A stretch of 64,000 nt of DNA from Salvelinus alpinus. Taxonomy: Eukaryota; Chordata; Actinopteri; Salmoniformes; Salmonidae. Below the pieces are notes generated by a model. That model ran no database searches. It saw only the letters and a list, made by a program, of their open reading frames with translations, and was not told the origin of the DNA. The stretch is from contig NC_092099.1 in NCBI RefSeq assembly GCF_045679555.1, positions 12,786,076-12,850,075 on the forward strand. The letters are read 5' to 3'. This document shows positions 45,759 through 57,589 of this stretch, in pieces. Each line of letters begins with the position of its first letter. Position 1 is the stretch's first letter. Both the position numbers and the translations under genes were made by a program.

Positions 45759-46375
45759 ACAACCAACATGATAAAGACTGATCAGACACTCAGCATTTGC
45801 TTTGTCTTATTTCAGGACTAGACAATAGACCTTTTCAAATAAACACTTTAAAAGTTGTTAGAACTGACAAAAAATACTGACAATGCAGGCATTGCTTTTT
45901 GTCAGGATGTCAAGTTGTTTTAAACTATTTATTACATAAATAGCAAGCATGTTCCACTAAGATAAATGTGAGATGAGTTCTGTTCAAAAATAATCTCTTG
46001 CCCCTCCCTGTACTCTAGGTCCTTCTTTTAAAAAGTCAAATAGCAATGTATATGCTCCACACAACCAGATGGTGAATTACCATATTGCTTACTTCTATCC
46101 TGCTTTATTCAGATCTGCAAACACAGAGGGGAGTGGCTGAAGGTTGTTTTTGAACTAGGCAATGGTGTTGTATAAACGACAGGATTGGTAGGTAGGAAAT
46201 ATGATTCGATCATAAACATCCTCAATGCGCACCACAGACACAAATGCGCCAATCGATACACTAAATAAAACAATGTAACTTTTTGAGGCTGCTCACGCCA
46301 TATGTCTGGTCCACTCATGTGGAATAAATGAGTCTGCTGCAGCCCCATATGCTGATGCTTGCTTCCTGCATCAGC
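45759..46375. other. Intergenic spacer upstream of dap
   Basis: No exon or mobile element is recognised. It is presumed to hold upstream regulatory sequence of dap. Confidence 0.45.
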
Positions 46376-46405
46376 TACGTCATTTTCCTTTCAGCAGTAT
46401 AAAAG
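46351..46405 (+). promoter_or_regulatory. dap: dap core promoter: inverted repeat, CRE-like site, TATA box
   Basis: GCTGATGC and its exact complement GCATCAGC are separated by 9 bp (46351-46375). TACGTCAT, a CRE-like site on the opposite strand, follows at about 46376-46383, and TATAAAAG lies at 46398-46405. Transcription would start near 46430, giving a short leader to the ATG at 46463. The site identities are inferred from consensus only. Confidence 0.6.
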
Positions 46406-46462
46406 CAACGGAGTTGGTATTGCGCCAGTTTGTGTTCTGTTATTGTTGTTCAGAAGTCGAGA

Positions 46463-46529
46463 ATGGTTCAGCTATCTAAATCTGAAATGAGAGAGAGTCT
46501 TGAATTGAAGGCTGGCCATCCTCCAGCAG
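46463..46529 (+). CDS. dap: dap exon 1 (coding part)
   Basis: Encodes MVQLSKSEMRESLELKAGHP and PA, then a split codon before the donor GCAG|GTATAT. The bases before the ATG read TCGAGA; it is the first ATG downstream of the TATA box. Confidence 0.9.
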
Positions 46530-49500
46530 GTATATTGTTGATTAATTCATACTAATTCGTAATTGTCACTAAACTGCGTATTTTCTTTGTAAAACAATGT
46601 GTTCGATGTAATGGGTTATTTTGAGGAAGTAAGTGTGGTCTACATTCAGTGTATTTACCATATAGGTCTACTCTTCCTGTTGAATAGATTTTTGTTTTCG
46701 TCTTGTGCAAACATTCTGCTACAGTGTTGTTACGCACGCTCAAACCTCAAGTGCGTAGGGGGTAAACTAATACAATATGGAAACTCTTAACGATTGCATG
46801 CAGTAGTAGGCCTAAATGCTCTCATCCTTGCTACTTTAATTGTATTTACCGTCACAATGCGGTATGAAACTTGAATCAGTGTATAGCATAGCCTATTGTT
46901 CAACTGTGGTACATTCTGTGCTCGAGGAACAGGATGGCCAGCATTGAGGTTCATGTAGTTAAGTGAATATTTTCCATGCAGGTTCTTGCTTATACATATG
47001 TTTTTGAGTCATAGTCAGTCAACAGTTTATTAAAATGCTAATTAACGGGATTATTGCGATGCCGCCTTACTTCACAAAGGCGGAATGTCTCTTGGCAGTG
47101 TTGGGGAAGCTAACAGTGCCCTGAAAATTGTTTCCCATGGGACCAGTTCCTTCACACTGGAAGAAATGAATTTACACTAAAGCTACCCTTAAAGATGCAC
47201 TTTGCAGAAATCACTCCGCCATTTCCTGGTTGCTAAAATTCTAATAGTTCGCTCAATTTAAGTTTGTGACAAAGCAAGTGTAGTGTAGAGAATCATTGTA
47301 CCATCTAAACAGCTGTGAAAATATATGATCCATAACCCCAAATATTGTATTTTCAGGTGTTTGAAGCTGTCGTACAAAAGTAAAAGATGCAGAAACTTAA
47401 ACGGAAAGCATAGAAATAGAGCACACAGAACATATCTCCCGCTTATAGGCTAGGTGTCATTGTGAATGATATCTATAACTTAGTTCTATTAATTGTGTTA
47501 GGTCGTCACAAAAGTTACATCCAAACTATAAAAAAATGGAAAATCTGAAATGTCAGACTACAAATTGCAAGAACAGATCACTCTGGAGTCAGATGTTAAG
47601 AGAATGTGTAATTTAGTGTCTTAAAACAATGTGAGAATGAGGCTCAGTGTTTCAAGTAAGAATTGGGCAGGTCTGATGCTGAAAGGGAATTATTGCCTAA
47701 TAAAAAGTGTAGTTCCAGTAGTTGGCTACATGACAAAAGTAATTAACTACTAAAAACGTTTCCAATGCTGAACTAAAATATAAACACAACATGCAACAAT
47801 TTCAACGATTTTACTTAGTTAATGTTCATAAGGAAATCAGTCAAATGAAATAAATGCATTAGGCCCTAATCTATGGATTTTACATGACTGGGCAGGGGCC
47901 CTCTCACTTGAGAGCCAGGCCCAGCCAATCAGAATAAGTTTTTTCCCCACAAAAAGGTTTCATTACAGGCAGAAATACTCTTCAGTTTCATCAGCTGTCC
48001 AGGTGGCTGGTCTCAGACGATCCCGCAGGTGAAGAAGCTGGATGTGGCGGTCCTGGGTTGGCGTGCGACATTTTATTTCAGCTCATGAAACAAGGGACCA
48101 GCACTTTACATGTTGCCTTTATATTTTTGTTCAGTATAGATTTGCATTAGTTCAACTACCACCAAGCTACTGCAAAATGTAATAACATTATTAGTTGAAT
48201 ATATGTACATTGCCTTCAAAGTATTCACACCCCTGGACTTTTCCCACTTTTTGTTACAGCCTGAGTATAAAATGGATTAAGTTAGATTTTGTCACTGGCC
48301 TAATTTCGAAGTGGAATTATGTTTTCAGACATTTTTTTTTTTAATGAAAAGCTTAAATGTTTGCATCAAGTATTCAACCCCTTTGTTATGGCAAGCCTGA
48401 ATGTGCTTAAGTTGCATGGACTCCCTCTGTGTGCAATAATGGTGTTTAACATGATTTTTGAATGATCTCATCTCTGTAGCCCACACATAGAATTATCTCT
48501 AAGGTACCTCAGTCGAGCAGCGAATTAGACCAGGGATGTTTTCCAATGCCTCGCGAAGGGCAATTATTGATAGATGGGTTAAGAAAGACTGATCCCTTTG
48601 ATCATGGTGACGTTATTAATTCAACTTTGGATGGTGTATCAATACACCCAGTCACTACAAAGATACAGGCTTCCTTCCTAACTCTGTTGCTGAAGATGAA
48701 GGAAACCTGCTCCGGGATTTCACCATTAAGGCAAGGTTGACTTGACACAATTACGGAGTGTAATGGCTGTGGTAGGCGGAACAACATTGTAGTTACTCTA
48801 ACCTAATTGACAGCGTGAAAAGTAAGCCTGTACAGAATAAAAGTATCCCAAAACATGCATCCTGTTTCCAATGAAGTAAAACTGCAAAAAATGTGCCAAA
48901 GAAATACATTTCGGCATAAATACAAAGCATTATGTTTGGGGCAAATCCAACGACACATCACCGAGTACCAGTCTTCGTATTTTCAAGCATGGTGGTGTCT
49001 GCATCATGTTATGGGTATGCTTGTCATCAGTAAGGATTATTTTTTTTTAATTATGGATAAAAATGAACTAAATAGAGCTAAGCACAGGCAAAATCGTGGA
49101 GTGGGTGGGAAACCTGGTAGTCTGCTTTTCAACAGACACTGGGAGACAAATCCACCTTTCAGCAGGACAGTCACTTAGAACACAAGGACAAATATACACT
49201 GAAGTTGCTTACCAAGATGACTTGAATGATCCTGAGTGGCCTAGTTACAGTTTTGACTTAAATTAATGGCAAGACTTAAATGGCTGTCTAGCAATGATCA
49301 ACAACCAACTTGATCAAGCTTTTTTTTTTTAAGAATGCAAATATTGTACAATCCAGGTGTGCGAAGGTGATTCAAAAATGTATTGACTCTGGTGTGAATA
49401 CTTATGTACATTTAGAAAACATGTTTTCTCTTTGTCTCTTGGTGGGGGGGGGGGATCAATTTTGAATTCCTTCTGTAACACAATGTGGAATAAGTCAAGT

Positions 49501-50759
49501 GGTATGAATACTTTCTGAAGGCACTGTAGTTCACTGCCTGTTGACTAGACTTATGGTGTGACATGATGTCCTCGAAAATAAGTTCTGGGGCCATATCAAG
49601 AGTAGGAGTGCTTTAGCATCCACTTTGCCCTACTCTGAGATGTGCTTAAAACATACGGACCCTGAAAGGGACACTCGCGGTACAAATTAAACTATTTCTC
49701 TGATCAGAGCTGCACATTGTTTGGCTATATGCGCTTGTTGCTTTGACAGGATGTGGGTAAAGTATATTTATTTTTGATGAACCCTGCCTATTGCAAGCAA
49801 CTGAGGAAAATAAAAAGCAGACACAATGCTTAACTGTATTCTCACTGCAAGTGCCACCTCTTGATCGGTCTACCAACACTGATAGTCTTACAATCTACTT
49901 CTATATTGAAGTAAACCAACTGGTATTAAAACATGCACAGTAGTTTAGTCTTACAGTAACTCTGAATAGTTTTAACTCCGTTCTGAACAAGTGAAAGAAA
50001 AGAAGGAGAAAATGTTAACAATATTTTAAACGGTTCCACTCTGTCTCCACAGTGAAGGCTGGGGGGAAACGAGTGGCCAAGAAGAGCTATGAGGAGAGTC
50101 ATGCCACCCACCATGTGAACCCAGAGAGGGAACACAAGGTTCCCAAACCCAGGTACAGTACAGTTCAGGTAGTCCCTACCTGTTTTGTTCCATTAGAGTA
50201 TTGGGTCGTATTCATTAAGTACCTATCTACAGGGTCTCGCTGATTGACAGAGTTTGGATGATATTTGTTTTTACATTGAGACAACATCCAGGAACACTTT
50301 TAACTGCAATGTTGAGTTTTGTCTTTAAACATGTAATACTGTTCTAGATCTGCAGCCACCTCCAGCCGAATGCAGCTAGTCAGTGTCTTGATGTCAGGAA
50401 CACTTGACAAGGTAAGGATATCTGACTTAAAATAATGGCTGCATCCGTGTCCCACGAGTTGGCCAAGAAACAGGTTTTGCTGTAAACTACAATAATTTGG
50501 CTTCATTTGTAATGATCATGCAAGTCAACCATTTACTCATAGCCTACCTACTACAGATTGGCATAGTAAAATAGTTTCTTCCAGGTTGCTTGGTAAACCA
50601 TGATTTTACAAAATTATTTCTTAATTGTTTCAGTTGGGACATGACTTCCCAGAGACCCCAGTAAGTGTGAAACACAGCAGACTCAGACCTGCTTTGGAGA
50701 AGGCACACTCGCCAGCTTTCAAGTCTACCTTCTGCATCCAGCAACCAAAAAAGTTCTGA
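46463..50759 (+). CDS. dap: death-associated protein 1 (DAP family), four coding exons
   Basis: Exons 46463-46529, 50053-50152, 50348-50411 and 50634-50759 join in frame (357 nt) to give 118 residues; all borders are AG/GT. The first ATG after the TATA box begins MVQLSKSEMR. Hallmarks of the DAP/DAPL1 family are KAGHPPAVKAGGKRVAKKSY near the N-terminus and ALEK..SPAF..IQQPKK at the C-terminus; the human protein has KAGHPPAVKAGG and ends HIQQPRK (from memory). DAP is a small basic, proline-rich cytosolic protein linked to negative regulation of autophagy downstream of mTOR and to interferon-gamma-induced death. Human DAP is 102 residues; this version is longer in the middle. It follows ctnnd2 in the same orientation, as in human. 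It could be named dap1b-like; DAPL1 is less likely because of the synteny. Confidence 0.9.
46530..47767. other. dap intron 1, first part
   Basis: AT-rich sequence with no recognised repeat or exon. Confidence 0.45.
47768..48134. mobile_element. Deleted Tc1-like element (CTGAAC..AAAATATAAA termini)
   Basis: The left end CTGAACTAAAATATAAACAC and right end TTTATATTTTTGTTCAG are inverted, the latter followed by TA. The interior keeps TTAGGCCCTAATCTATGG and TCATCAGCTGTCCAGGTGGC from a longer fish Tc1 family, but the transposase has been deleted. Confidence 0.85.
48208..49526. mobile_element. Tc1-like element (CAxTGCCTTC termini), transposase not recognisable
   Basis: The left end CATTGCCTTCAAAGTATTCA and right end TGAATACTTTCTGAAGGCACTG are inverted, with TA on both sides (48206-48207, 49527-49528). 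Its 1.3-kb interior holds decayed Tc1-like phrases (AAGCATGGTGGTGTCTGCAT) but no intact frame. It sits in dap intron 1. Confidence 0.88.
50053..50152 (+). CDS. dap: dap exon 2
   Basis: The acceptor CTCCACAG ends at 50052 and the donor CCCAG|GTACAG follows 50152. It encodes VKAGGKRVAKKSYEESHATH, then HVNPEREHKVPKP. The VKAGG motif continues the conserved N-terminal block across the splice junction. Confidence 0.9.
50348..50411 (+). CDS. dap: dap exon 3
   Basis: The acceptor GTTCTAG ends at 50347 and the donor AAG|GTAAGG follows 50411. It encodes RSAATSSRMQLVSVMSGTLD plus K. It is 64 nt, phase 2 in and 0 out. Confidence 0.85.
50634..50759 (+). CDS. dap: dap exon 4 with stop
   Basis: The acceptor TGTTTCAG ends at 50633. 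It encodes LGHDFPETPVSVKHSRLRPA, then LEKAHSPAFKSTFCIQQPKK and F before TGA. The IQQP(R/K)K terminus is the family signature. Confidence 0.92.
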   Translation: MGHDFPETPVSVKHSRLRPALEKAHSPAFKSTFCIQQPKKF

Positions 50760-51195
50760 AGCAACATGTGTTGAAGTTGCCTGAAGGAAACATGTGAAGT
50801 CAACTGTGAAAGACTAGCAGGAAGGGTTAGTTACATGCATGAGAGGACCAACATGAGATGTCAGAAAAGACTTGAATGTTTAATGTTTAGTACTCTAGAA
50901 TCCATTCATCTACTTTGAATTGGTTGCAATTTGTAACTGCTTTTAGGTGAGAAAGTGGAGCTTTGTGGGGATATGGGTGGTGTTCTGCTTACTACAAACC
51001 AGCATTTACTGTGCCTTTTATTAATGAGTGTATGCACGTGAACTAAAACGCACATGGTGGCGATTTTGGAATTGGTATGTTGCACAAGAGGGTATAAGGT
51101 GGATGACTGACTGTTTCATCAGTGTCTGTTTTCATAGTGAAAAGCTTAGCATTTGTTTACGGCTTGAATAAAAAGAAGTTGCATGGCGTTAGAAA
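50760..51195 (+). other. dap: dap 3' untranslated region
   Basis: Non-coding sequence with an AATAAA at 51167-51172. A transcript end near 51190 is likely. Confidence 0.6.
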
Positions 51196-52967
51196 CATGT
51201 CCTTTTTTGTTTTATGGTTAACAAGATTCACATTTCTAATCAGTTCATTGAATAGTTTGTTTGAAAGTGTTTATTTATCATGCTGCAAATGTTGTCGTGA
51301 CCACAGGGTGGTGACAAGTACATTGTCAGCTTGAAGGATTTTTTTCTTTATGCGTCACACTTGTATGTCGTGTTCAAGACAACTGGGACAACTCTGAAAT
51401 CTTTGACTTCAGTAAGTTCAAGTCAACTGGCAACTCTGGAGGGGGGGGGGGTTCCAAGTTAGAAACTCTGCTCATCCTACCTGAAGATCTGATGTCACGA
51501 ACACTATTGCCAAAGGTCTTTGGGTGCATTTTCCCTGTCGTGAGGTATTTTCTGGCTCGCTGGCCTATCATATTGACAGGAGCTGCTCTTCCACATGAGC
51601 TTGAACACTAGCCTACGTCTCTAGACCATTTCCATAATCTACATACTTTAATCATGTTACTACAGCATACAATACCACGGTTTCTGAGAGTGAAACTTAA
51701 TCTGGCACGTCTCAGGGAAGCTTTGCATCACTGTGTCTCCACAGAAACTGACCCACAGCAGACTGTCTTTGAATGGAAGTGCTTCTTTGGAAGACGTTCT
51801 CGGCATGTGTAGACCTCTTGAGGTGCACTCACAAAAGTTCTGAGGCTGAACCCAGCAAAGCACTGAAGAGGACTTCTTCCAGATCCACCATAGAGTATCT
51901 AGGGGCTCTTATTGTCTGATATTAACCGGAGTTGTGCTCCGCTCTCAGTTATTGGGTAGTTGGCTGTTTTAAGATAGGAACAGGCAGCAAGTCTATGAAA
52001 TTGCTTGAATTATATCCTAAGAGTTTGTATGACGTCGACACAGTTTAATAATTTTATTCCTGACAGTTGTACTATACATGTATTTTTATTTAACTAGGCA
52101 TTGCAGAGTATAGGCACATGAAGTTGATGCCTACAGCTGTATATAGTGGTAATATTTGAGGAATGCAGAGAAGTTATGGCTTGGTGTGAGAGGTCTTACT
52201 GACCATGTGTAAGATTATGATCTGGAATGTGTGGGTGAGTTGTTCGTGTGGGTGGGGTGGGGGGGACTACTGTAGGAGTCAGAACCGGATCTCAAACCAT
52301 TTCATTTGGGCCCCACGTTCCAGGCTCCTCGCGGCTTATATTTCATCTTTTGTCTGTCTTTGTGGCGAGGAAGTCAGCTGTCAGTGACAGTGAAGGCCTT
52401 TTATGGCACACAGGAAGATGATATGCCATGTTAGCCTTAGGCATTTTGTAAGATGGCGGTAGACAGTAGAATAACCTTGGAATCAAATGCTTTTACAACA
52501 GCTGGCAGCCTTTGCCAGCTTCCATTCTAGCAGATGGTGAGGTTGAACAGATTTGGAATATGAGAAGGTACTGGCTTTGTTCCCTCCTTCAGCTGTGTTG
52601 AGGCTCTTTGATCCGCTGGGATTTGGCTGGTTACCTGTGCATGCATAATGAGGAGACTGGAGGACAGAAATATGCAATGCACACACACACACACACCCTG
52701 TCCCAAAGTCCAGGGCATCTGGCTGTGTTACAGGAATGAACCAAAGCATGAAGTGATTCATTAATATAACAAAATGGCATGTTTGTGTAGACTTAAGTAA
52801 ATGTTTTGATACTCAATATACAGTAAATGTAAATCGTTGCATTATTAATTATAGCAATTAGACTGCGCATTTGCTTTGCTGTAAAATAAATAAATATGCC
52901 ACATTCAGTTATCTACAATCCATTTAGACTTCCTTTTCATTTTGTTTATGCATTTGTAACTGTTTAG
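51196..52967. other. Intergenic sequence 3' of dap
   Basis: No gene is recognised. G-runs at about 51441-51450 and 52258-52264 and a short CA run at 52680-52696 are the only simple features. Confidence 0.45.
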
Positions 52968-53195
52968 CTTCCGTCCTTCTCCTCACCCCTACCTGAGCTC
53001 GAACCAGGGACCCTCTGCACACAACAATTGACACCCACGAAGCATCGTTACCCATCGCGCCACAAAAGCCACGGCAATTACAGAGCAAGGGGAACAACTA
53101 CTTCAAGGTCTCAGAGCGAGTGACGTTACCGATTGAAACGCTATTAGCGCACACCACCGCTAACTAGCTAGCCATTTCATATCGGCTACACATAG
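52968..53195 (-). mobile_element. tRNA-derived SINE-like element, minus strand
   Basis: The same sequence as 42886-43085: GAGCTCGAACCAGGGACCCT (box B complement), CACGAAGCATCGTTACCCAT, GAAACGCTATTAGCGCACAC and CTAGCTAGCCATTTCATATC (box A complement). This copy is fuller than the one in the hAT-like element. Confidence 0.78.
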
Positions 53196-53470
53196 CACAG
53201 CACTTTTATGACACAAATCTTGATACAACACTATCTAATTGTGGCGAATAACCTTTGTCAAGGAAATGTCAACCCTGAGGTCATTGTTTCAGTTCCCAAT
53301 ACAATTTCATTACTGCAACTGGTTTCAATTGAAAAAATATTTGTATTTAACCCATAAGAGTCTAAAAAGTCCTGTCTAAAGGGGGGGGGGGGTCTATTAA
53401 CCTATATGGAATCGTTTTAAGAAGGTCATACCAAGGTTAATAATAACCTTAATAATAACCTATCTGATAA

Positions 53471-54426
53471 CCAGGTGGTGAATCGCATCTCTGCATGTCT
53501 GGCAGACATATCAGTGTGGATGACGGATCACCACCTCAAGCTGAACCTCGGCAAGACGGAGCTGCTCTTCCTCCCGGGGAAGGACTGCCCGTTCCATGAT
53601 CTCACCATCACGGTTGACAACTCCATTGTGTCCTCCTCCCAGAGTGCTAAGAACCTTGGCGTGATCCTGGACAACACCCTGTCGTTCTCAACTAACATCA
53701 AGGCGGTGACCCGTTCCTGTAGGTTCATGCTCTACAACATTCGCAGAGTACGACCCTGCCTCACGCAGGAAGCGGCGCAGGTCCTAATCCAGGCACTTGT
53801 CATCTCCCGTCTGGATTACTGCAACTCGCTGTTGGCTGGGCTCCCTGCCTGTGCCATTAAACCCCTACAACTCATCCAGAACGCCGCAGCCCGTCTGGTG
53901 TTCAACTTTCCCAAGTTCTCTCACGTCACCCCGCTCCTCCGCTCTCTCCACTGGCTTCCAGTTGAAGCTCGCATCCGCTACAAGACCATGGTGCTTGCCT
54001 ACGGAGCTGTGAGGGGAACGGCACCTCCGTACCTTCAGGCTCTGATCAGGCCCTACACCCAAACAAGGGCACTGCGTTCATCCACCTCTGGCCTGCTCGC
54101 CTCCCTACCTCTGAGGAAGTACAGTTCCCGCTCAGCCCAGTCAAAACTGTTCGCTGCTCTGGCACCCCAATGGTGGAACAAACTCCCTCACGACGCCAGG
54201 TCAGCGGAGTCAATCACCACCTTCCGGAGACACCTGAAACCCCACCTCTTTAAGGAATACCTAGGATAGGATAAAGTAATCCTTCTAACCCCCCCCCCCC
54301 TTAAAAGAGTTAGATGCACTATTGTAAAGTGGTTGTTCCACTGGATATCATAAGGTGAATGCACCAATTTGTAAGTCGCTCTGGATAAGAGCGTCTGCTA
54401 AATGACTTAAATGTAAATGTAAATGT
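53471..54426 (+). mobile_element. 5'-truncated L2-type LINE with intact 3' frame
   Basis: It begins around TGGTGAATCGCATCTCTGCA and ends with the L2 signature TGTAAGTCGCTCTGGATAAG, AGCGTCTGCTAAATGAC and an (AAATGT)n tail. The low number of disruptions suggests a recent insertion. Long C (54289-54300) and, upstream, G runs (53382-53393) lie near its ends. Confidence 0.9.
53475..54269 (+). CDS. L2-type LINE ORF2 C-terminal part (RT end and C-terminal domain)
   Basis: This is an open frame of 264 codons, but the ATG is internal to the parent protein. It starts within the late RT domain (ISVWMTDHHLKLNLGKTELL, SAKNLGVILDNTLSF) and continues with ISRLDYCNSLLAGLPACAIK, LQLIQNAAARLVFN, SLHWLPVEARIRYKT and a C-terminal region ending FRRHLKPHLFKEYLG. 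These are hallmarks of CR1/L2-clade LINEs. The catalytic FADD block is absent because of the 5' truncation, so it cannot be an active enzyme. Confidence 0.88.
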   Translation: MVNRISACLADISVWMTDHHLKLNLGKTELLFLPGKDCPFHDLTITVDNSIVSSSQSAKNLGVILDNTLSFSTNIKAVTRSCRFMLYNIRRVRPCLTQEAAQVLIQALVISRLDYCNSLLAGLPACAIKPLQLIQNAAARLVFNFPKFSHVTPLLRSLHWLPVEARIRYKTMVLAYGAVRGTAPPYLQALIRPYTQTRALRSSTSGLLASLPLRKYSSRSAQSKLFAALAPQWWNKLPHDARSAESITTFRRHLKPHLFKEYLG

Positions 54427-54676
54427 TAATTTTGCTATTTGATTTAGAATTTTAAGATCCCTTGGAGTATTCCAAAAATATCTAAAAAATATTTGATGAC
54501 ATTTTTTTGGGCCTTACTGCTGTTACCCATACAAACGCATTGAATAACAGATTCACTACATGGACCAGCAGATGGTCCCCCCAAAAAATCTAAGGTTTGT
54601 TTGTTCTGAAGTGTCTGTCCTATACCTGAGAGAGAATTATTTTGCATGTATTTAACCCTTTGTTTTTGGCACTATA

Positions 54677-55543
54677 CAGTGCATTTGGAAAGTATTCAGA
54701 CCCCTTGGCATTTTACAAATTTTGTTACGTTACACCCTTATTCTAAATGGATACAATTATTTCCCCCTCATCAATCTACACACAATACCCCATAACTGAT
54801 AAAATCAAGATTTAAATCTTTGGCTTGAATGTCACGTTTGGATGAAACTTGGCACCATCCCTACGGTGAAGCATGGTGGTGGCAGCCATCATGCTGTGTG
54901 GATGTTTTTCAGCGGCAGGGACTGGGAGACTAGTCAGGATCGAGGAAAAGATGAACAGAGCAAAGTACAGAGAGATCCTTGATGAAAACCTGCTCCAGAT
55001 CGCTCAGGACCTCAGACTGGGGCAAACATTCACCTTCCAAGAGGACAACGACCCTAAGCACACAGCCAACATAACGCAGAGGCTGCTTCGGGACAAGTCT
55101 TAATGTCCATGAATGGCCCAGCCAGAGCCCGGACTTGAACTCAATCGAACATCTCTGGAGAGATCTAAAAATAGCTGTGCAGAGACGCTCCCCTTCCAAC
55201 CTGACGGAGCTTGAGAGGATCTGCAGAGAAGAATGGGAGAAACTCCCCAAATACAGGTGTGCCAAGCTTGTAGAGTCATAACCAAGAAGACTCGAGGCTG
55301 TAATCGCTGCCAAAGGTGCTTCAACAAAGTACTGAGTAAAGGGTCTGAATACTAATGTAAATGTGATATTTCAGTTTAATACATTTGCAAACATTTCTAA
55401 ACACCTGTTTTTGCTTTGTCATCATGGGGTATTGTGTGTAGATTGATGAGGGGAAAAAACGATTTAATCCATTTTAGAATAAGGCTGTAACGTAACAAAA
55501 TGTGGAAAAGGGGAAGGGCTCTGAATATTTTCTGAATGCACTG
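54677..55543 (+). mobile_element. Tc1-like element, internally deleted
   Basis: The left end CAGTGCATTTGGAAAGTATT and right end ATTTTCTGAATGCACTG are inverted, with TA at 54675-54676 and 55544-55545. It belongs to the same family as the copy at 3266-6672. It keeps the C-terminal half of the transposase region (TGGCACCATCCCTACGGTGA, CACCTTCCAAGAGGACAACG) with frameshifts; the N-terminal half is deleted. Confidence 0.92.
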
Positions 55544-55639
55544 TATACTTCCATACATTTTTTTCAACTGGTACCTGGGGACCTTCAGACGAAACTTGCT
55601 AGGCCTGTGGGCATCCGAGAGAAAAACAACCGACATGTA

Positions 55640-55895
55640 CATGTATGTGAGAGTTCCACCTTTCCATATTAGTGTGTAGCCCAAACCGTTCTGACGCTAA
55701 CAGACGATTTTGTGAGAAGACCGGTTTTCGGGATGTCTCATGGTCTGACAAACACCACTCTAGCTTGCATGCGTGCATGTGCATACGGATGCGGTGGATT
55801 GAGACGTATCCAATGCAAAAAAAATCTATAACTGACAGATTTTTATGGGAATATGTATTATTATGCTAATTTGATTTCCGTGGGGCGCGGAGGTC
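55640..55895. repeat. Interspersed repeat, inverted relative to 61085-61260
   Basis: GCGGTGGATTGAGACGTATC, CTGACAGATTTTTATGGGAA, TTATTATGCTAATTTG and GGGGCGCGGAGGTCAACC correspond in reverse complement to the 61085-61260 copy. It is a dispersed element of unknown class. Confidence 0.65.
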
Positions 55896-56354
55896 AACCT
55901 TATTAACAGGGAAGCTATATCTATTTTTTTCAAGAGGTACAAAAGTTTATATATGTGATTCTCCTCACACACTTTTCACCCAAACCTTTGGTACCTTCTG
56001 TGTATGTAATTCTGAGGCCTCATAGTCTCTTGTGGAGGGATGGAGTGGTTGATGGTATGCTGAGTTGCAGATGGACAGGGCACATTTCCCTGCCAATGAC
56101 TGCCCATTCCCAGCCATCTGACAGGGTCGATTGCCCCTCTGACGTCTGCTGTACTGCTGAAAAAACACTTGAGTCCAACAATAACCTTGCCTCACAGAGG
56201 GGAGGAGGAGTAAGAGGGACTGTTGCTTTCTTAAAAATCATATTCTGTTATATTTTAATAAAACACAACATTTATTCTGCTCAAGAAAATAATTATAGGC
56301 ATTGTAAAAAACGTAATTTGTATTACTAATAGTTTTTTTTTACCAATTAGATCT

Positions 56355-57183
56355 GAAAAAACTCTGATGTGAAAAAATCGAATGTGACAGGACTGGCAAA
56401 AAAGTGCTCTTCACTGATGAGTCGCGGTTTTGTCTCACCAAGGGTGATGATCGGATTCGCGTTTATTGTCAAAGGAATGAGCGTTACACCAAGGCCTGTA
56501 CTCTGGAGCGGGATCGATTTGGTGGTGGAGGGTCCGTCATGGTCTGGGGGCGGTGTGTCACAGCATCATCGGACAGAGCTTATTGTCATTGCAGGCAATC
56601 TCAAAGCTGTGCGTTACAGGGAAGACATCCTCCTCGCTCATGTGGTACCCTTTCTGCAGGCTCATCCTGACATGACCCTTCAGCATGACAATGCCACCAG
56701 ACATACTGTTTGTTCTGTGCGTGATCTCCTGCAAGACAGGATTGTCAGTGTTCTGCCATGGCAAGGGAAGTTCTGCCATGGCAATCCCATTGAGCACGTC
56801 TGGGACCTGTTGGATCGGAGGGTGAGGGCTAGGGCCATTCCCCCCAGAAATGTCCGGGAACATGCAGGTGCCTTGGTGGAAGAGTGGGGTAACATCTCAC
56901 AGCAAGAACTGGCAAATCTGGTGCAGTCCATGAGGAGGAGATGCACTGCAGTACTTAATGCAGCTGGTGGCCAAAGCAGATACTGACTGTTACTTTTGAT
57001 TTTGACCCCCCTTTGTTCAGGGACACATTCCATTTCTGTTAGTCACATATCTGTGAAACTTGTTCAGTTTATGTCTCAGTTGTTTAATCTTGTTATGTTC
57101 GTACAAATATTTACACATGTTAAGTTTGCTGAAAATTAAACGCAGTTGAAAGTGAGAGGACGTTTCTTTTTTTGCTGAGTTTA
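56355..57183 (+). mobile_element. 5'-truncated Tc1-like element with transposase remnant
   Basis: The right terminus GAGGACGTTTCTTTTTTTGC, TGAGTTTATA is present; the left end is missing. The coding part holds the Tc1 catalytic region: FTDESRF and then, in another frame after a break near 56560, LQHDNATRHT and NPIEHVWDLLDRRVRARAIP, ending at TGA 56984-56986. A small duplication, TTCTGCCATGGCAAGGGAAG before TTCTGCCATGGC, lies near 56753-56782. It is a pseudogene. Confidence 0.88.
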
Positions 57184-57589
57184 TATTGTGGCCAATGACC
57201 TTGGGCCTTCTTGGAGGGGCACTTCTAATGTAACTCTATGGCAGCACCCAAGGGGCTTGAATTTTCGAGCTCTCCCAGTAGATTTTACAGTGACGTAATG
57301 TCCCCGTGAGTGACTTTACACTGAGTCAATCTCTGCGCAACTAGAGAGCATTACCAACCGCTGCGCTCCGTATTTTCCACTGGCTGCCCCACCACCACAG
57401 AAAGCACTGAGCTGGGCTGAAACACCTGCATTTTGGAACTGCCTTACTGAAGAAAGTAAAAAAGAGACCATGTTTAAATGCAACTTTATTGAGTCAAGAA
57501 TTATTATTTTTTGTACATTATTTGCAAACTGATATATGACATGTATTATGCCAAAAGAACATGCACAACAATGATATGTGTTTTATTTT

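Noticed and set aside
49598-49645. Second full copy of the 35181-35308 palindrome
   Set aside because: Only short pieces of the two arms match; too decayed to call as a copy.
53475-54269. Host gene with an intact 264-codon frame
   Set aside because: Sequence motifs and the L2 tail identify it as a 5'-truncated LINE lacking the RT active site.
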